Source of the DNA: Oscillospiraceae bacterium | Lineage (GTDB): Bacteria > Bacillota > Clostridia > Oscillospirales > Oscillospiraceae | Direction of reading: 5' to 3' | Length of the DNA stretch: 46,576 nt | Assembly: GCA_902801295.1 (NCBI GenBank) | Contig: CADCHN010000010.1 | Location: forward strand, 1-46,576 | In this document: one piece after another, positions 1 through 7,644 of the stretch | Layout: each line of letters begins with the position of its first letter | Numbering within the stretch: position 1 is the stretch's first letter | Made by a program: the position numbers and the translations under genes | Notes under the pieces: generated by a model | Seen by the model: the letters and a program-made list of their open reading frames with translations, nothing else | Databases searched by the model: none | What the model was told of the DNA's origin: nothing

Positions 1-96
1 GCTAAAACTAAAGGGCCTGACACCTGCTCAACACAGATACCAGACCCTTCAGGTCGCTTAATTAATTCTTTTGTCTAACTTTTGGGGTTCACTTCA
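1..96 (+). mobile_element. Right end of an IS3-family insertion sequence (truncated by window edge)
   Basis: The first 96 bases are the 3' tip of an insertion sequence. They hold the last codons of an OrfB-type transposase (stop at 59-61), then a short spacer, then a 25-base terminal repeat at 72-96 that begins TGTCTAACTTTT and ends TTCA. A right end finishing in CA, placed a few tens of bases after the transposase stop, is typical of IS3-family (IS150-group) elements. The element's left end and target duplication lie outside the window. It abuts the 3' side of the yyaL homologue, 24 bp from its stop codon. Confidence 0.8.
2..61 (+). CDS. IS3-family transposase OrfB, C-terminal fragment
   Basis: Only the last 19 codons are in the window. 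They read LKLKGLTPAQHRYQTLQVA and end in TAA. The L-K-G-L-(T/S)-P-x-x-(Y/H)-R pattern is the usual C-terminal signature of IS3/IS150-group OrfB proteins, just after the DDE integrase core. The catalytic residues are upstream of the window, so it cannot be said whether the copy is intact. The match is short, but the terminal repeat that follows immediately supports it. Confidence 0.75.
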   Translation, partial: LKLKGLTPAQHRYQTLQVA

Positions 97-100
97 GAAT

Positions 101-113
101 GGGCGGGTTTTTT
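101..113. other. Half of a terminator stem cut by the IS element
   Basis: The bases GGGCGGG (101-107) followed by six T look like the distal arm and U-tract of a rho-independent terminator, but no matching CCCGCCC arm remains: IS sequence begins 4 bp upstream. The IS probably landed in the loop or in the other arm. Inference from a half-structure only. Confidence 0.35.
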
Positions 114-120
114 GCTTTTC

Positions 121-2103
121 TTATAATTCCGTCACCGGCAGCTGACAGGCGCCGCCGGAGCAGAGATAGAAGGCCGGCTTGCCGTCCTTCGGTGCGTAAT
201 CGGCGGTGAAGGGCGCGGCCTCGGCCAGTTTCCCCGCCCGTGCGGGCGTTTTGAGCAGGATCTCGAGTTCCGGCGCGTATTTCCGCTCGACGGCGCGCAG
301 CGATTCCGGCACCGCCTCGTCCGGCGCGGCGCAGACCAGCTCCTGCGTCGGCAGCGCCGCGTCCAGCACGGCGCAGAGCCCGAAGGTCGACGCCGCAGGA
401 TAGGCGCCGAGGCTGCCGCAGACAAAGCGCAGCTGCCGGTCGGCGGCGTCGCGCCACTCTGTTTCCGCCGTCAGCCGCCAGAGCCGCTGAAACAGCACGG
501 CCGCGGCGCTGTTGCCGCTGGGCAGGGCGCCGTCCTGCGTCTCCTTCGGGCGCAGGATCAGCGCTTCGCCGTCTGCCGCCGTCAGGAAAAAACCGCCGCC
601 CGGATCGGCAAAGCGTCGGAGGATCTCCGCGGCCAGATCCTTCGCCCGCAGAAGATGCGCGGGGTCGAAGTCGGTACGGTAGAGCTCCAGCAGGCCGAGG
701 GCATAAAAGGCGTAGTCGTCCAGCCGCGCGGCAAAACGCGCCTCGCCCTCGCACCAGCGCGCCTTCAGCGCAATCGGATTGCCGAGCTCCCGGGCGAGAA
801 ATGCCGCGAGATCGTGCGCCGCGTCCAGATACACCGCGCTGTCAAAGACGCGCGCGGCGCGCGCGAGCGCCATCAGCATCAGGCCGTTCCAGCCGGTGAG
901 CACCTTGTTGTCCGTCGCAAGCTCCAGCCGTTCCTGGCGGAAATGCCGCAGCTTCTCCCGATAGGCCCCGTAGCCCTCGGGCACGAGCTGCCAGCGCTGG
1001 TTCAGCAGCAGATTCGGGATGCTCCTGCCGTGGAAGTTACCCTCCTCGGTGATGTCGTAGCACTCGCAAAAGCCGCGCCCCTCGCTCTCGCCCAGCACAG
1101 CCTTGACCTCGCCCGGCGTGAAGAGGTAGTAGGCGCCCTCCTCGCCCTTGCTGTCCGCGTCCTGCCCGGCGTAAAAGCCGCCGCGCTCATCGCGCAGCTC
1201 GCGCAGGCAGTAGTCGAGCGTGCGCTCGGCCACGGAGCGGTAGAGCGCCAGGCGCCCGTCCTGCCAGGCCTCGGTGTAAGCGAGGGCCAGCAGGGCGTTG
1301 TCGTAGAGCGTCTTTTCAAAGTGCGGCGCGAGCCACTCCCGGTCGGTGGAATAGCGGGAAAAGCCGCCGCCGAGCTGGTCGAAGATGCCGCCGCGCGCCA
1401 TCTGCTGCAGCGTTTTCTCTGCAGCGGCGCGAACGCTTTTATCCGCTTTGGCATGGGCATAGCGCAGCAGGAAGAGCAAATTGTGCGCCGCCGGGAACTT
1501 CGGCGCCGTGCCGAAGCCGCCGTATTCGGCGTCGAAGCTTGCCATCAGCTGCTCCGCCGCGCCCTCGGCGTGGCCGATCGAGGGCTCCGCCGCGTCCGTT
1601 TTGACGCTCCGCGCGAGCGCCTCGGTAAGCTCCGCGCCGGTGCGCCGCAGGGCCGCCGGATCGTTTGCCCATTTTTGTGCCGCCGCTCTCAGCAGCGGCA
1701 GCAGGCCGAGCTGGCGGCCGCGGTTCATTTTCGGCAGATAGGTCGCGGCGAAGAAGGGCTGCTGCTCCGGCGTCAGGAGCACGGTCAGCGGCCAGCCGCC
1801 GCTGCCGTTCATCGCGACGCAGGCGCGCATATACACCGCGTCCACGTCCGGCCGCTCCTCGCGGTCCACCTTCACCGGCACATAGTCGCGGTTCAGGACT
1901 GCGGCCACTTCCTCGTCGGCAAAGGACTCCCGCGCCATCACATGACACCAATGGCAGGTCGCGTAGCCGACGGAGAGAAAGACGGGCTTGTTTTCCCGGC
2001 GCGCCTTTTCAAAGGCCTCCTCGCCCCAGGGATACCAGTCGACGGGGTTGTCCGCGTGCTGGCGCAGGTAGGGCGATTTTTCAAGCTGCAAACGGTTGGG
2101 CAT
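121..2103 (-). CDS. yyaL: Thioredoxin-domain protein of the YyaL/DUF255 (spermatogenesis-associated 20-like) family
   Basis: The 660-residue protein has the full family length. An N-terminal thioredoxin-like domain (about residues 1-165) carries the CHWCH motif with the redox cysteines C50 and C53, preceded by the family signature [13 protein letters not shown]. The rest resembles an alpha/alpha-barrel like that of N-acylglucosamine 2-epimerase or cellobiose epimerase enzymes, with GGGF and [13 protein letters not shown] stretches. The family is widespread and its substrate is unknown; a redox or sugar-related role is inference. No signal peptide, so cytoplasmic. It is monocistronic, with a good promoter at 2161-2189, and the IS element sits 24 bp beyond its stop. 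Start chosen as the ATG at 2103, giving the conserved N-terminus. Confidence 0.88.
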   Translation of the reverse strand: MPNRLQLEKSPYLRQHADNPVDWYPWGEEAFEKARRENKPVFLSVGYATCHWCHVMARESFADEEVAAVLNRDYVPVKVDREERPDVDAVYMRACVAMNGSGGWPLTVLLTPEQQPFFAATYLPKMNRGRQLGLLPLLRAAAQKWANDPAALRRTGAELTEALARSVKTDAAEPSIGHAEGAAEQLMASFDAEYGGFGTAPKFPAAHNLLFLLRYAHAKADKSVRAAAEKTLQQMARGGIFDQLGGGFSRYSTDREWLAPHFEKTLYDNALLALAYTEAWQDGRLALYRSVAERTLDYCLRELRDERGGFYAGQDADSKGEEGAYYLFTPGEVKAVLGESEGRGFCECYDITEEGNFHGRSIPNLLLNQRWQLVPEGYGAYREKLRHFRQERLELATDNKVLTGWNGLMLMALARAARVFDSAVYLDAAHDLAAFLARELGNPIALKARWCEGEARFAARLDDYAFYALGLLELYRTDFDPAHLLRAKDLAAEILRRFADPGGGFFLTAADGEALILRPKETQDGALPSGNSAAAVLFQRLWRLTAETEWRDAADRQLRFVCGSLGAYPAASTFGLCAVLDAALPTQELVCAAPDEAVPESLRAVERKYAPELEILLKTPARAGKLAEAAPFTADYAPKDGKPAFYLCSGGACQLPVTEL

Positions 2104-2160
2104 ATGAATTCCACCTTGTCATCCAGTCTTTTTTATGATATTATTCATCTATTCCAGACA

Positions 2161-2189
2161 ATTATACTATAGAAGGACAGCGCTGGCAA
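2161..2189 (-). promoter_or_regulatory. Promoter of the yyaL homologue
   Basis: On the minus strand, TTGCCA (2184-2189), a 17-bp spacer and a perfect TATAAT (2161-2166) give a strong sigma-A type promoter with an expected start near 2154 and a leader of about 50 nt. A TATACT at 2163-2168 on the plus strand overlaps the same -10 region and might serve the divergent MBL gene, but its -35 is poor. Confidence 0.7.
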
Positions 2190-2213
2190 GCGCCGGGGCG
2201 GAAAGGAAGCGCC

Positions 2214-2846
2214 ATGGACATTCAGTGGCTGGGACATGCCTGCTTTGCCATCACCCATAAGGGCTTTCGGATCGTGATCGATCCCTACAACAGCGACTAT
2301 ATCAACGGCTACCCCAAGCTGCGCACCACGGCGGATCTGCTGCTCGTCAGCCACGAGCACTACGGCCACAACTACCGCGAGGGCGTGAAGCTGTCCGGCC
2401 GCCCGGCGAGCGACTGCCCCTTTGAAATCACGAAGATCCGCGTGCCGCACGACTTCAAAATGGGCAACTGGCGCGGCTTTTGCGACATCCACGTGCTGGA
2501 GGCGGACGGTCTCAAGCTCGTGCACATGGCCGACATCGGCACCCAGCTCGACGGCGGCCAGGTTTCCCGCCTCTTCGGAGCGGACGTGGTGATGATCTGC
2601 GCCGGAAGCTGCACGGGTCTGCCCTCGCAGGAGACCAAGCGCATCTGCGATGAGATCATGGCGACAGTCGTGATCCCGATGCACTACCGCGACGGCAACC
2701 GCGGCGGCCACCGGCTGGAAACGGTGCGGGACTTTGCCTACCAGTTCGAGTCCCCGGAGCTGATCCACTACTACGACAGCGACACCCTCACGGTGGAGCC
2801 CTTCATGGAGCCCCAGGTCGCGGTATTGAAATTCCGCGGCGTCTGA
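2214..2846 (+). CDS. MBL-fold (UlaG-like) metal-dependent hydrolase with an altered metal motif
   Basis: The 210-residue protein starts with the beta-lactamase-fold N-terminus typical of UlaG/YtkL-type proteins (IQWLGHACFAI, then IDPY at 23-26). The metal motif HxHxDH appears as H47-E-H49-Y-G51-H52, so the metal-2 aspartate is glycine. H104/D107 (HMADIG) and H157 (PMHYR) match the positions of the later ligands. Family members hydrolyse phosphodiesters, lactones or other esters; the substrate here cannot be told. A loss or change of the second metal site is inference. SD GGAAAGGA lies 7 bp before the ATG. The XRE gene follows after 24 bp, probably in one transcript. Confidence 0.82.
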   Translation: MDIQWLGHACFAITHKGFRIVIDPYNSDYINGYPKLRTTADLLLVSHEHYGHNYREGVKLSGRPASDCPFEITKIRVPHDFKMGNWRGFCDIHVLEADGLKLVHMADIGTQLDGGQVSRLFGADVVMICAGSCTGLPSQETKRICDEIMATVVIPMHYRDGNRGGHRLETVRDFAYQFESPELIHYYDSDTLTVEPFMEPQVAVLKFRGV

Positions 2847-2870
2847 CTTTGCAAAATTTGAGGTATTTTC

Positions 2871-3494
2871 TTGGAACTTTCTGATCTGAAGCTGATATCC
2901 GCCAGCAACATCATCAACCTGCGCACGGCCCACGGCATGACGCAGGCGGAGCTGGGCGCCAAACTGAATTATTCGGACAAGACCATCTCCAAGTGGGAGC
3001 GCGGCGAGGCCATCCCGGACGCCTATGTGCTGGTACAGATGGCGGAGCTCTTCGGCGTGACGGTAAACGATCTCCTGTCCTCCCATGACAAATGGGAGCC
3101 GCCGAAGGGCGAAGACGAGATCCCGCCGCGCAGCTACAGCGTCAACGTCATCATCGCGATCGTGCTGCTCGGCATTTTCACGATGGCGCTGGCGGTGTTC
3201 GTCACGCTCTGGCTCATGGACATCATCGAGTGGCGCGTATTTCTCGTGGCGCTGTCGGTGGAGATCCTGGTCTATATGATCCTGGTCTGTGTCTTTAAGC
3301 GCGGGCGGCATCTGCAGTATATTCTGGCCGCTTTTGTCCTGAGCCTCTTTGTGCTGGCCTATTTCTTCCTCCCGGTCCACCGGCCCTGGCAGCTGTTTTT
3401 GCTGGCCGTGCCGGCGGAGGTCATCGTCTTTCTCAGCTGCAACATCCGGCGGGTGCCGGACGTGAAAAAGCTTGTCAAAAAAATCAGCAAATAG
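2871..3494 (+). CDS. Membrane-anchored XRE-family transcriptional regulator
   Basis: The 207-residue protein has an N-terminal helix-turn-helix of the Cro/C1 type (about residues 8-70; GMTQAELGAKL, then KTISKWERGEAIPD) followed by a proline-rich link and four predicted membrane segments (about 92-115, 120-140, 148-168 and 172-190). Such proteins are usually regulators tethered to the membrane, often paired with an envelope or transport gene; the target is unknown. The start is a TTG at 2871 with GAGG 8 bases upstream; no better start keeps the whole domain. It lies 24 bp after the MBL gene and ahead of a strong terminator, so the two probably form a two-gene operon. Confidence 0.82.
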   Translation: MELSDLKLISASNIINLRTAHGMTQAELGAKLNYSDKTISKWERGEAIPDAYVLVQMAELFGVTVNDLLSSHDKWEPPKGEDEIPPRSYSVNVIIAIVLLGIFTMALAVFVTLWLMDIIEWRVFLVALSVEILVYMILVCVFKRGRHLQYILAAFVLSLFVLAYFFLPVHRPWQLFLLAVPAEVIVFLSCNIRRVPDVKKLVKKISK

Positions 3495-3514
3495 CCGGAT
3501 TCTACGAATCGTAG

Positions 3515-3548
3515 AGCCGCGGGTAGAGAAATCTGCCCGCGGCTTTTT
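3515..3548 (+). terminator. Rho-independent terminator of the MBL/XRE operon
   Basis: A 9-bp perfect stem (AGCCGCGGG 3515-3523 with CCCGCGGCT 3536-3544), a 12-base loop and a run of T directly after the stem. Confidence 0.85.
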
Positions 3549-3579
3549 CGCGCAGTAGAGTGAGGGCGGCGGGAGTAGC

Positions 3580-3608
3580 TTGGCTTTTTCGTGCTTGCGG
3601 TGTAGGAT
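3580..3608 (+). promoter_or_regulatory. Promoter of the DegV gene
   Basis: TTGGCT (3580-3585), a 17-bp spacer and TAGGAT (3603-3608). It lies between the upstream terminator and the SD GAGAGGAG of the DegV gene. Confidence 0.5.
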
Positions 3609-3642
3609 AAAGTTGTAAATTGTTCGAGAGGAGATCTCATCC

Positions 3643-4530
3643 ATGGCCGATTACGTCATTACCTGCTGTTCCACCGCCGACCTGTCCAAAGAGCACTTTG
3701 AGGCGATCGACGTCCATTACGTCTGCTTCCACTACATCCTCAACGGCAAGGACTACCCCGACGACCTGGGGCAGAGCGTGCCCTTTGAGGACTTCTACCG
3801 TCTGATGAAGGAGGGCGCCGACACCAAAACCTCCCAGGTCAGCATCCAGGAGTATCTGGACTTCTTCACGCCCTTCCTCGAGCAGGGCAAGGACATCGTG
3901 CACGTCACGCTGTCCTCCGGCATCTCCGCCACCATCAACTCTGCCCGCAACGCCGCGAACATCGCCATGGAGCGCTTCCCCGAGCGCAAAATCTACGTGA
4001 TCGACTCGCTGGGCGCCTCCTCCGGCTACGGTCTCATCATGGACACCGCCGCCGCCAAGCGCGATGAGGGGCTGAGTGCAGCAGAGCTTGCCGACTGGAT
4101 CGAGAAAAACCGCCTGAAGCTGCACCACTGGTTCTTCTCCACCGACCTGAGCTTCTTCGTCAAGGGCGGCCGCATCTCCAAGACCGCGGCGGTCTTCGGC
4201 GGGCTGCTGGAAATCTGCCCGCTGATGAACATGGATAACCTCGGCCGCCTGATCCCCCGCTTCAAGGTGCGCACCAAAAAGCGCGTCATCCGTCAGATCG
4301 TGGACAAGATGGAGGAGTTTGCCGACAAGGGGCTCGACTACGACGGCAAGTGCTATATCTCCATGTCCGCCTGCCTGGACGACGCCCGCGCGGTGGCCGA
4401 CCTCGTCGAGGCACGTTTCCCGAAGCTCAACGGCAAGGTCGTCATCAACAACATCGGCACCACCATCGGCAGCCACACCGGTCCGGGCACCGTCGCCCTG
4501 TTCTTCTGGGGCGAGGAGCGCGTAGACTGA
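3643..4530 (+). CDS. DegV family protein (FakB-like fatty-acid binding)
   Basis: The 295-residue length and motifs fit the DegV family: TSQVS at 63-67, SSGISAT at 91-97, GGRISK at 175-180, and a C-terminal SHTGPGT. Family members such as FakB bind a fatty acid, present its carboxylate to the kinase FakA, and so feed exogenous fatty acids into phospholipid synthesis. No FakA is seen nearby, so the ligand is not settled by context. Cytoplasmic, no signal peptide. It stands alone between its own promoter and a bidirectional terminator. The ATG at 3643 has a good SD (GGAG, 9 bp upstream). Confidence 0.92.
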   Translation: MADYVITCCSTADLSKEHFEAIDVHYVCFHYILNGKDYPDDLGQSVPFEDFYRLMKEGADTKTSQVSIQEYLDFFTPFLEQGKDIVHVTLSSGISATINSARNAANIAMERFPERKIYVIDSLGASSGYGLIMDTAAAKRDEGLSAAELADWIEKNRLKLHHWFFSTDLSFFVKGGRISKTAAVFGGLLEICPLMNMDNLGRLIPRFKVRTKKRVIRQIVDKMEEFADKGLDYDGKCYISMSACLDDARAVADLVEARFPKLNGKVVINNIGTTIGSHTGPGTVALFFWGEERVD

Positions 4531-4549
4531 TCGACCAGATATAAAATAT

Positions 4550-4578
4550 AGCTCCGGGAGGCACCGCCTCCCGGAGCT
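4550..4578. terminator. Bidirectional terminator between the DegV and PHP genes
   Basis: A 13-bp perfect stem (AGCTCCGGGAGGC 4550-4562, loop ACC, then its complement to 4578) with T-rich sequence after it on the plus strand and A/T-rich sequence on the other side. It can stop transcription of both convergent genes. Confidence 0.85.
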
Positions 4579-4583
4579 TTGTT

Positions 4584-5432
4584 TTACGGATTCACCCCGG
4601 CCGCTTCCTTCAGCCGCTGCAGATATTCATAGGGCACCTCGAGATCTCCGCCGACGCCGCGGCCCAGCGAAATATGCGGCTTGTTGCTGCCGTGGAAATC
4701 GCTGCCGCCGGTCGTCAGCAGCCCATACTCCTCTGCCAGCTTCAACAGATAAGCGACTCTGTTTTCATTGTAGCCCGAATACCGGCACTCCATGCCCATG
4801 AGCCCGCTGTCCATGCAGTGCTCGATCAGCTCGCGCAGCCCCGCGTCATCCAGGTGATACTGGAAGGGATGGGCCAGCACCGGCACGCCGCCGGACTCCC
4901 GGATGATCTCCACCGAGCGTTCGATCGGCAGGATGGTTCGCGGCACATAGTATTTCCGGCCCTTTTCCACATATTTATCAAAGGCCTCGGCAACGCTTTG
5001 TGCCAGGCCGAGCTCCACCAGCAGCCGGGCAAAGTGCGGCCGCCCAATGACCGGGCCGAAGCGCTCGTGCATCTGCTCATAGCTCACCGGCAGGCCGTCG
5101 GCGGCCATCAGCTCCGCCATCTTTTTGTTCCGGTCATCCCGGTCCTGTACCACCCAGTCCATGGTCTCCTTCATCGCCGAAGCGTCGGGATCGACGTAAT
5201 AGCCCAGGATATGGACAGATTGGCGGAATTTGGTACTGATCTCGATCCCGGGAACGATTTCCACGCCGCAGGCTTCACCGGCGCGCACCGCTTCTGCGCA
5301 GCCGCGCATGTTGTCGTGATCCGTGACAGCCATGGCGCGCAGCCCGGTCTCCGCGGCAAGCTTCACAGCCTCGGTCGGCGTGAAGGTACCGTCGGAAGCG
5401 GTCGTATGCACATGCAGATCGATCTCTCTCAT
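4584..5432 (-). CDS. PHP-domain phosphoesterase (YciV/RNase AM-like)
   Basis: The 282-residue protein has all PHP metal-binding signatures: HVHTTASDGT at 7-16, TDHD at 37-40, PGIEIS at 61-66, an internal VLAHPF, and GGSDFHG near the C-terminus. These ligate the trinuclear metal centre. Stand-alone PHP proteins of this length include 3',5'-nucleoside bisphosphate phosphatases and 5'-3' RNA exonucleases; the exact substrate cannot be told from sequence. Its ATG overlaps the stop of the upstream amidohydrolase gene by 4 bp (ATGA), implying translational coupling. It is the last gene of the murT-gatD operon. Confidence 0.9.
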   Translation of the reverse strand: MREIDLHVHTTASDGTFTPTEAVKLAAETGLRAMAVTDHDNMRGCAEAVRAGEACGVEIVPGIEISTKFRQSVHILGYYVDPDASAMKETMDWVVQDRDDRNKKMAELMAADGLPVSYEQMHERFGPVIGRPHFARLLVELGLAQSVAEAFDKYVEKGRKYYVPRTILPIERSVEIIRESGGVPVLAHPFQYHLDDAGLRELIEHCMDSGLMGMECRYSGYNENRVAYLLKLAEEYGLLTTGGSDFHGSNKPHISLGRGVGGDLEVPYEYLQRLKEAAGVNP

Positions 5433-6703
5433 GCCTGCAGCCCCCTGACAAAGGCGTTGGCCGCGGCATAAACGCGCTCCGGCTCCTCGCCAATAAAGAA
5501 TTCACCGTTTTCATAGAGGATTTTGCCGCCCACCATCGTCAGGCGCACGTTTTCCTTGGAGCCGGCGTAGACGAGGTTGTTCGGGACGTTGTGGATGGGC
5601 TGCATATTCGGCCGCCGGAGGTTGATGACAACGAGATCGGCCCGCTTGCCGGGGGCGATCCCGTCGCAGTCGTCCATCCCCATCGCGCCGGCGCCGCCGA
5701 CGCAGGCCATGCGCAGCACCTCGCCCGCCGGGCAGGCGGAGGCGTCGCCCTCGACGAGCTTCTGCAGCCCGGTGACGAGATACATCTCACGGAAGAAGTC
5801 CAGCGCGTTGTTGCTGGCGGCGCCGTCGGTGCCGATGGCGAGCTTCACGCCCGCCTTCCGCAGTTTTTCGATGGGCGCGGCGCCGCTGGCGAGCTTCAGG
5901 TTGGAGCCCGGGCAGGTCACCGCCCAGAGTCCCTTTTCGGCAAAAAGGGCAATATCCTCCTCGCTCATATGCACGCAGTGGTAGCCGCCGCCGCCATAGC
6001 GGAAGAAGCCCAGCTCGTCCAGCAGCTGCGGCGGCGTTTTGCCGTAGCGGGCCAGGCAGCCCTCCACCTCGGCCTTCGTCTCTGACAGATGCGTAAAGCA
6101 GGGCGCGTGATATTTCTCCGCAAGGCCAGCCGCGTACTCCATCCGCTCCAGGCCGGTGGTGTACTCGGCGTGGATACCGAGGCGGAAGGAGATGAGCTCG
6201 TGCATGCTGTTATACTTGAGATAGTCCCGCTCGGTCTGCTCCACGTCACGGTCAAAGTTATTGAGTCCCGAGCAGATCACCGCGCGAAAGCCCGCGTCAA
6301 TGCAGGCGGCGGTGAAGGCGTCGTTGTGGACGTACATGTCAAAGCAGGCGGTGATGCCGCTGCTGACGTACTCCATAATGCCGAGCTTGGTGAAGGTGTA
6401 GACCGCCTCGTCCGTGAGCCTGGCCTCGTTGGGCCAGACCTGCTCGGACAGCCAGCGGTCGAGCGGCATGTCGTCCGCCTTGGAGCGCAGGAAGGTCATC
6501 GCGGTGTGGGTGTGCGCGTTCTTAAAGCCCGGCATCAGCAGGTCGCCCCCCAGGTCGATCTGCCGCTCGAACGTGGGCGCGTCGGCGCGCGACGGGCCAA
6601 GATAGGCGATGCGCCCGCCGTCGATCCAGACCTCGTCCTCTGTCAGGCGCAGCTCCGGCGCAAAACGCAGCACCCGGCCGTTGTAAAATCGTATCATTGG
6701 CAT
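5429..6703 (-). CDS. Amidohydrolase, MtaD/SAH deaminase-like
   Basis: A 424-residue metal-dependent amidohydrolase. It has the beta-strand/HxH element MPGFKNAHTHTAMTFLR (H64, H66), GIHAEYT, the HLSE histidine, CVHM, and the catalytic aspartate in GTDGAASNN. The closest family by motif is 5'-methylthioadenosine/S-adenosylhomocysteine deaminase, a nucleoside-purine salvage enzyme; related guanine or cytosine deaminases cannot be excluded. It lies 38 bp after gatD and overlaps the PHP gene by 4 bp. An AAGGA sits just before the first ATG; a second in-frame ATG two codons on is an alternative start. Confidence 0.88.
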   Translation of the reverse strand: MPMIRFYNGRVLRFAPELRLTEDEVWIDGGRIAYLGPSRADAPTFERQIDLGGDLLMPGFKNAHTHTAMTFLRSKADDMPLDRWLSEQVWPNEARLTDEAVYTFTKLGIMEYVSSGITACFDMYVHNDAFTAACIDAGFRAVICSGLNNFDRDVEQTERDYLKYNSMHELISFRLGIHAEYTTGLERMEYAAGLAEKYHAPCFTHLSETKAEVEGCLARYGKTPPQLLDELGFFRYGGGGYHCVHMSEEDIALFAEKGLWAVTCPGSNLKLASGAAPIEKLRKAGVKLAIGTDGAASNNALDFFREMYLVTGLQKLVEGDASACPAGEVLRMACVGGAGAMGMDDCDGIAPGKRADLVVINLRRPNMQPIHNVPNNLVYAGSKENVRLTMVGGKILYENGEFFIGEEPERVYAAANAFVRGLQA

Positions 6704-6741
6704 GCTTCCTTATCCCGGAATGATTCTTTCAAAGAAAAGCC

Positions 6742-7473
6742 TTACAGCTTTGCACACATTTCGTCGTGGGCGGCCAGCTCCGCGCGGTCGTCCAGCGGCT
6801 GAAGCTCGGCGTTTCCATACTTGCGCTCCAGCGCCGTAGCCAGCAGAAGGTCGGCAAAAGCGGGGTTTTTCGGCAGCATGGGGCCATGGCTGTAGCTGCC
6901 GAAGACGTTTTTGTAGTGCGCGCCCTCGGTGCCGTCCTCGCCGTTGTTGCCATAGCCCGCGAGTACCTTGCCCAGCGGCTGCACGCCGCTGCCGAGCCGG
7001 GTTTTGCCGCTGTGGTTTTCAAAGCCGACCACGATGCTGCCGCCGGCCTCGGGCGTGCACTGAAACTTGTAGTTGCCGATCATGCGCTTCTTCGAGCCGA
7101 CGGTGCAGAGATCCAGCGCGCCGATGAAGTCACAGCGCTGGCCGTCGTAGGTCTCGTAGTAGCTGCCCAGCATCTGATAGCCGCCGCAGATCGTGAGAAA
7201 GGGGATGCCGTCCTCAATGGCGGCGCGGATCTCGCGGTCACGCCCGCGGTGCAGATCCTCCAGCAGCACCTGCTGCTCAAAATCCTGCCCGCCGCCGATG
7301 AACACAAAATCGGCGCCCGTGAGGGAGACCGGCGAGCCGATCGGCGCGCGCGTGACCGTTGCCTCGATCCCGCGCCAGCGCAGCCGCCGCGTCAGAGTAA
7401 TGATATTGCCGCCGTCGCCGTAGAGGTTCAGCACGTCGGGATACAGATGGCAGATGTTCAGTTGCATATTCAT
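6742..7473 (-). CDS. gatD: Lipid II isoglutaminyl synthase, glutaminase subunit GatD
   Basis: A 243-residue class I glutamine amidotransferase domain. The nucleophile is C96 (TICGGYQ), the base H196 (YSHGPMLPKNP), and the FIGGGQDFEQQ stretch at 58-67 is typical of GatD/CobB-like subunits. With MurT it amidates the D-glutamate of lipid II to isoglutamine, generating ammonia from glutamine. The partner murT lies upstream in the same operon, but separated by an unusual 171-bp spacer instead of the usual short or overlapping junction. The protein is cytoplasmic. Confidence 0.93.
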   Translation of the reverse strand: MNMQLNICHLYPDVLNLYGDGGNIITLTRRLRWRGIEATVTRAPIGSPVSLTGADFVFIGGGQDFEQQVLLEDLHRGRDREIRAAIEDGIPFLTICGGYQMLGSYYETYDGQRCDFIGALDLCTVGSKKRMIGNYKFQCTPEAGGSIVVGFENHSGKTRLGSGVQPLGKVLAGYGNNGEDGTEGAHYKNVFGSYSHGPMLPKNPAFADLLLATALERKYGNAELQPLDDRAELAAHDEMCAKL

Positions 7474-7644
7474 TTCTCCAATTCGCCGGTCTGCGCCGTC
7501 AGCGCAGACTGCATGTCATGCTTTTTGCCCTTCCCCGCGCCGGAGCCCAGCGAAGCGGGTCCGGAGCGGAAAGGAAGAAGGAGGGAGCGGATGCGCCGTC
7601 TTCGCCGCAAGGCGGAGACAGAGCGAAGCGAGCTTCTTCTGACG
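7474..7644 (-). other. 171-bp structured spacer between murT and gatD
   Basis: No convincing gene. It contains a perfect 8-bp hairpin (7489-7496 with 7502-7509, loop 5) and several imperfect GC-rich hairpins (around 7540-7570 and 7596-7640), without U-tracts. These could be processing or attenuation structures, or inserted sequence; the sequence alone does not decide. Confidence 0.4.

Noticed and set aside
1..96. Complete insertion sequence in the window
   Set aside because: Only the last 96 bases are present; a second terminal repeat was not found elsewhere in the window.
655..2172. Long plus-strand open frame opposite yyaL
   Set aside because: It is an antisense shadow in GC-rich sequence, with no motif or SD; the minus-strand frame encodes a full YyaL family protein.
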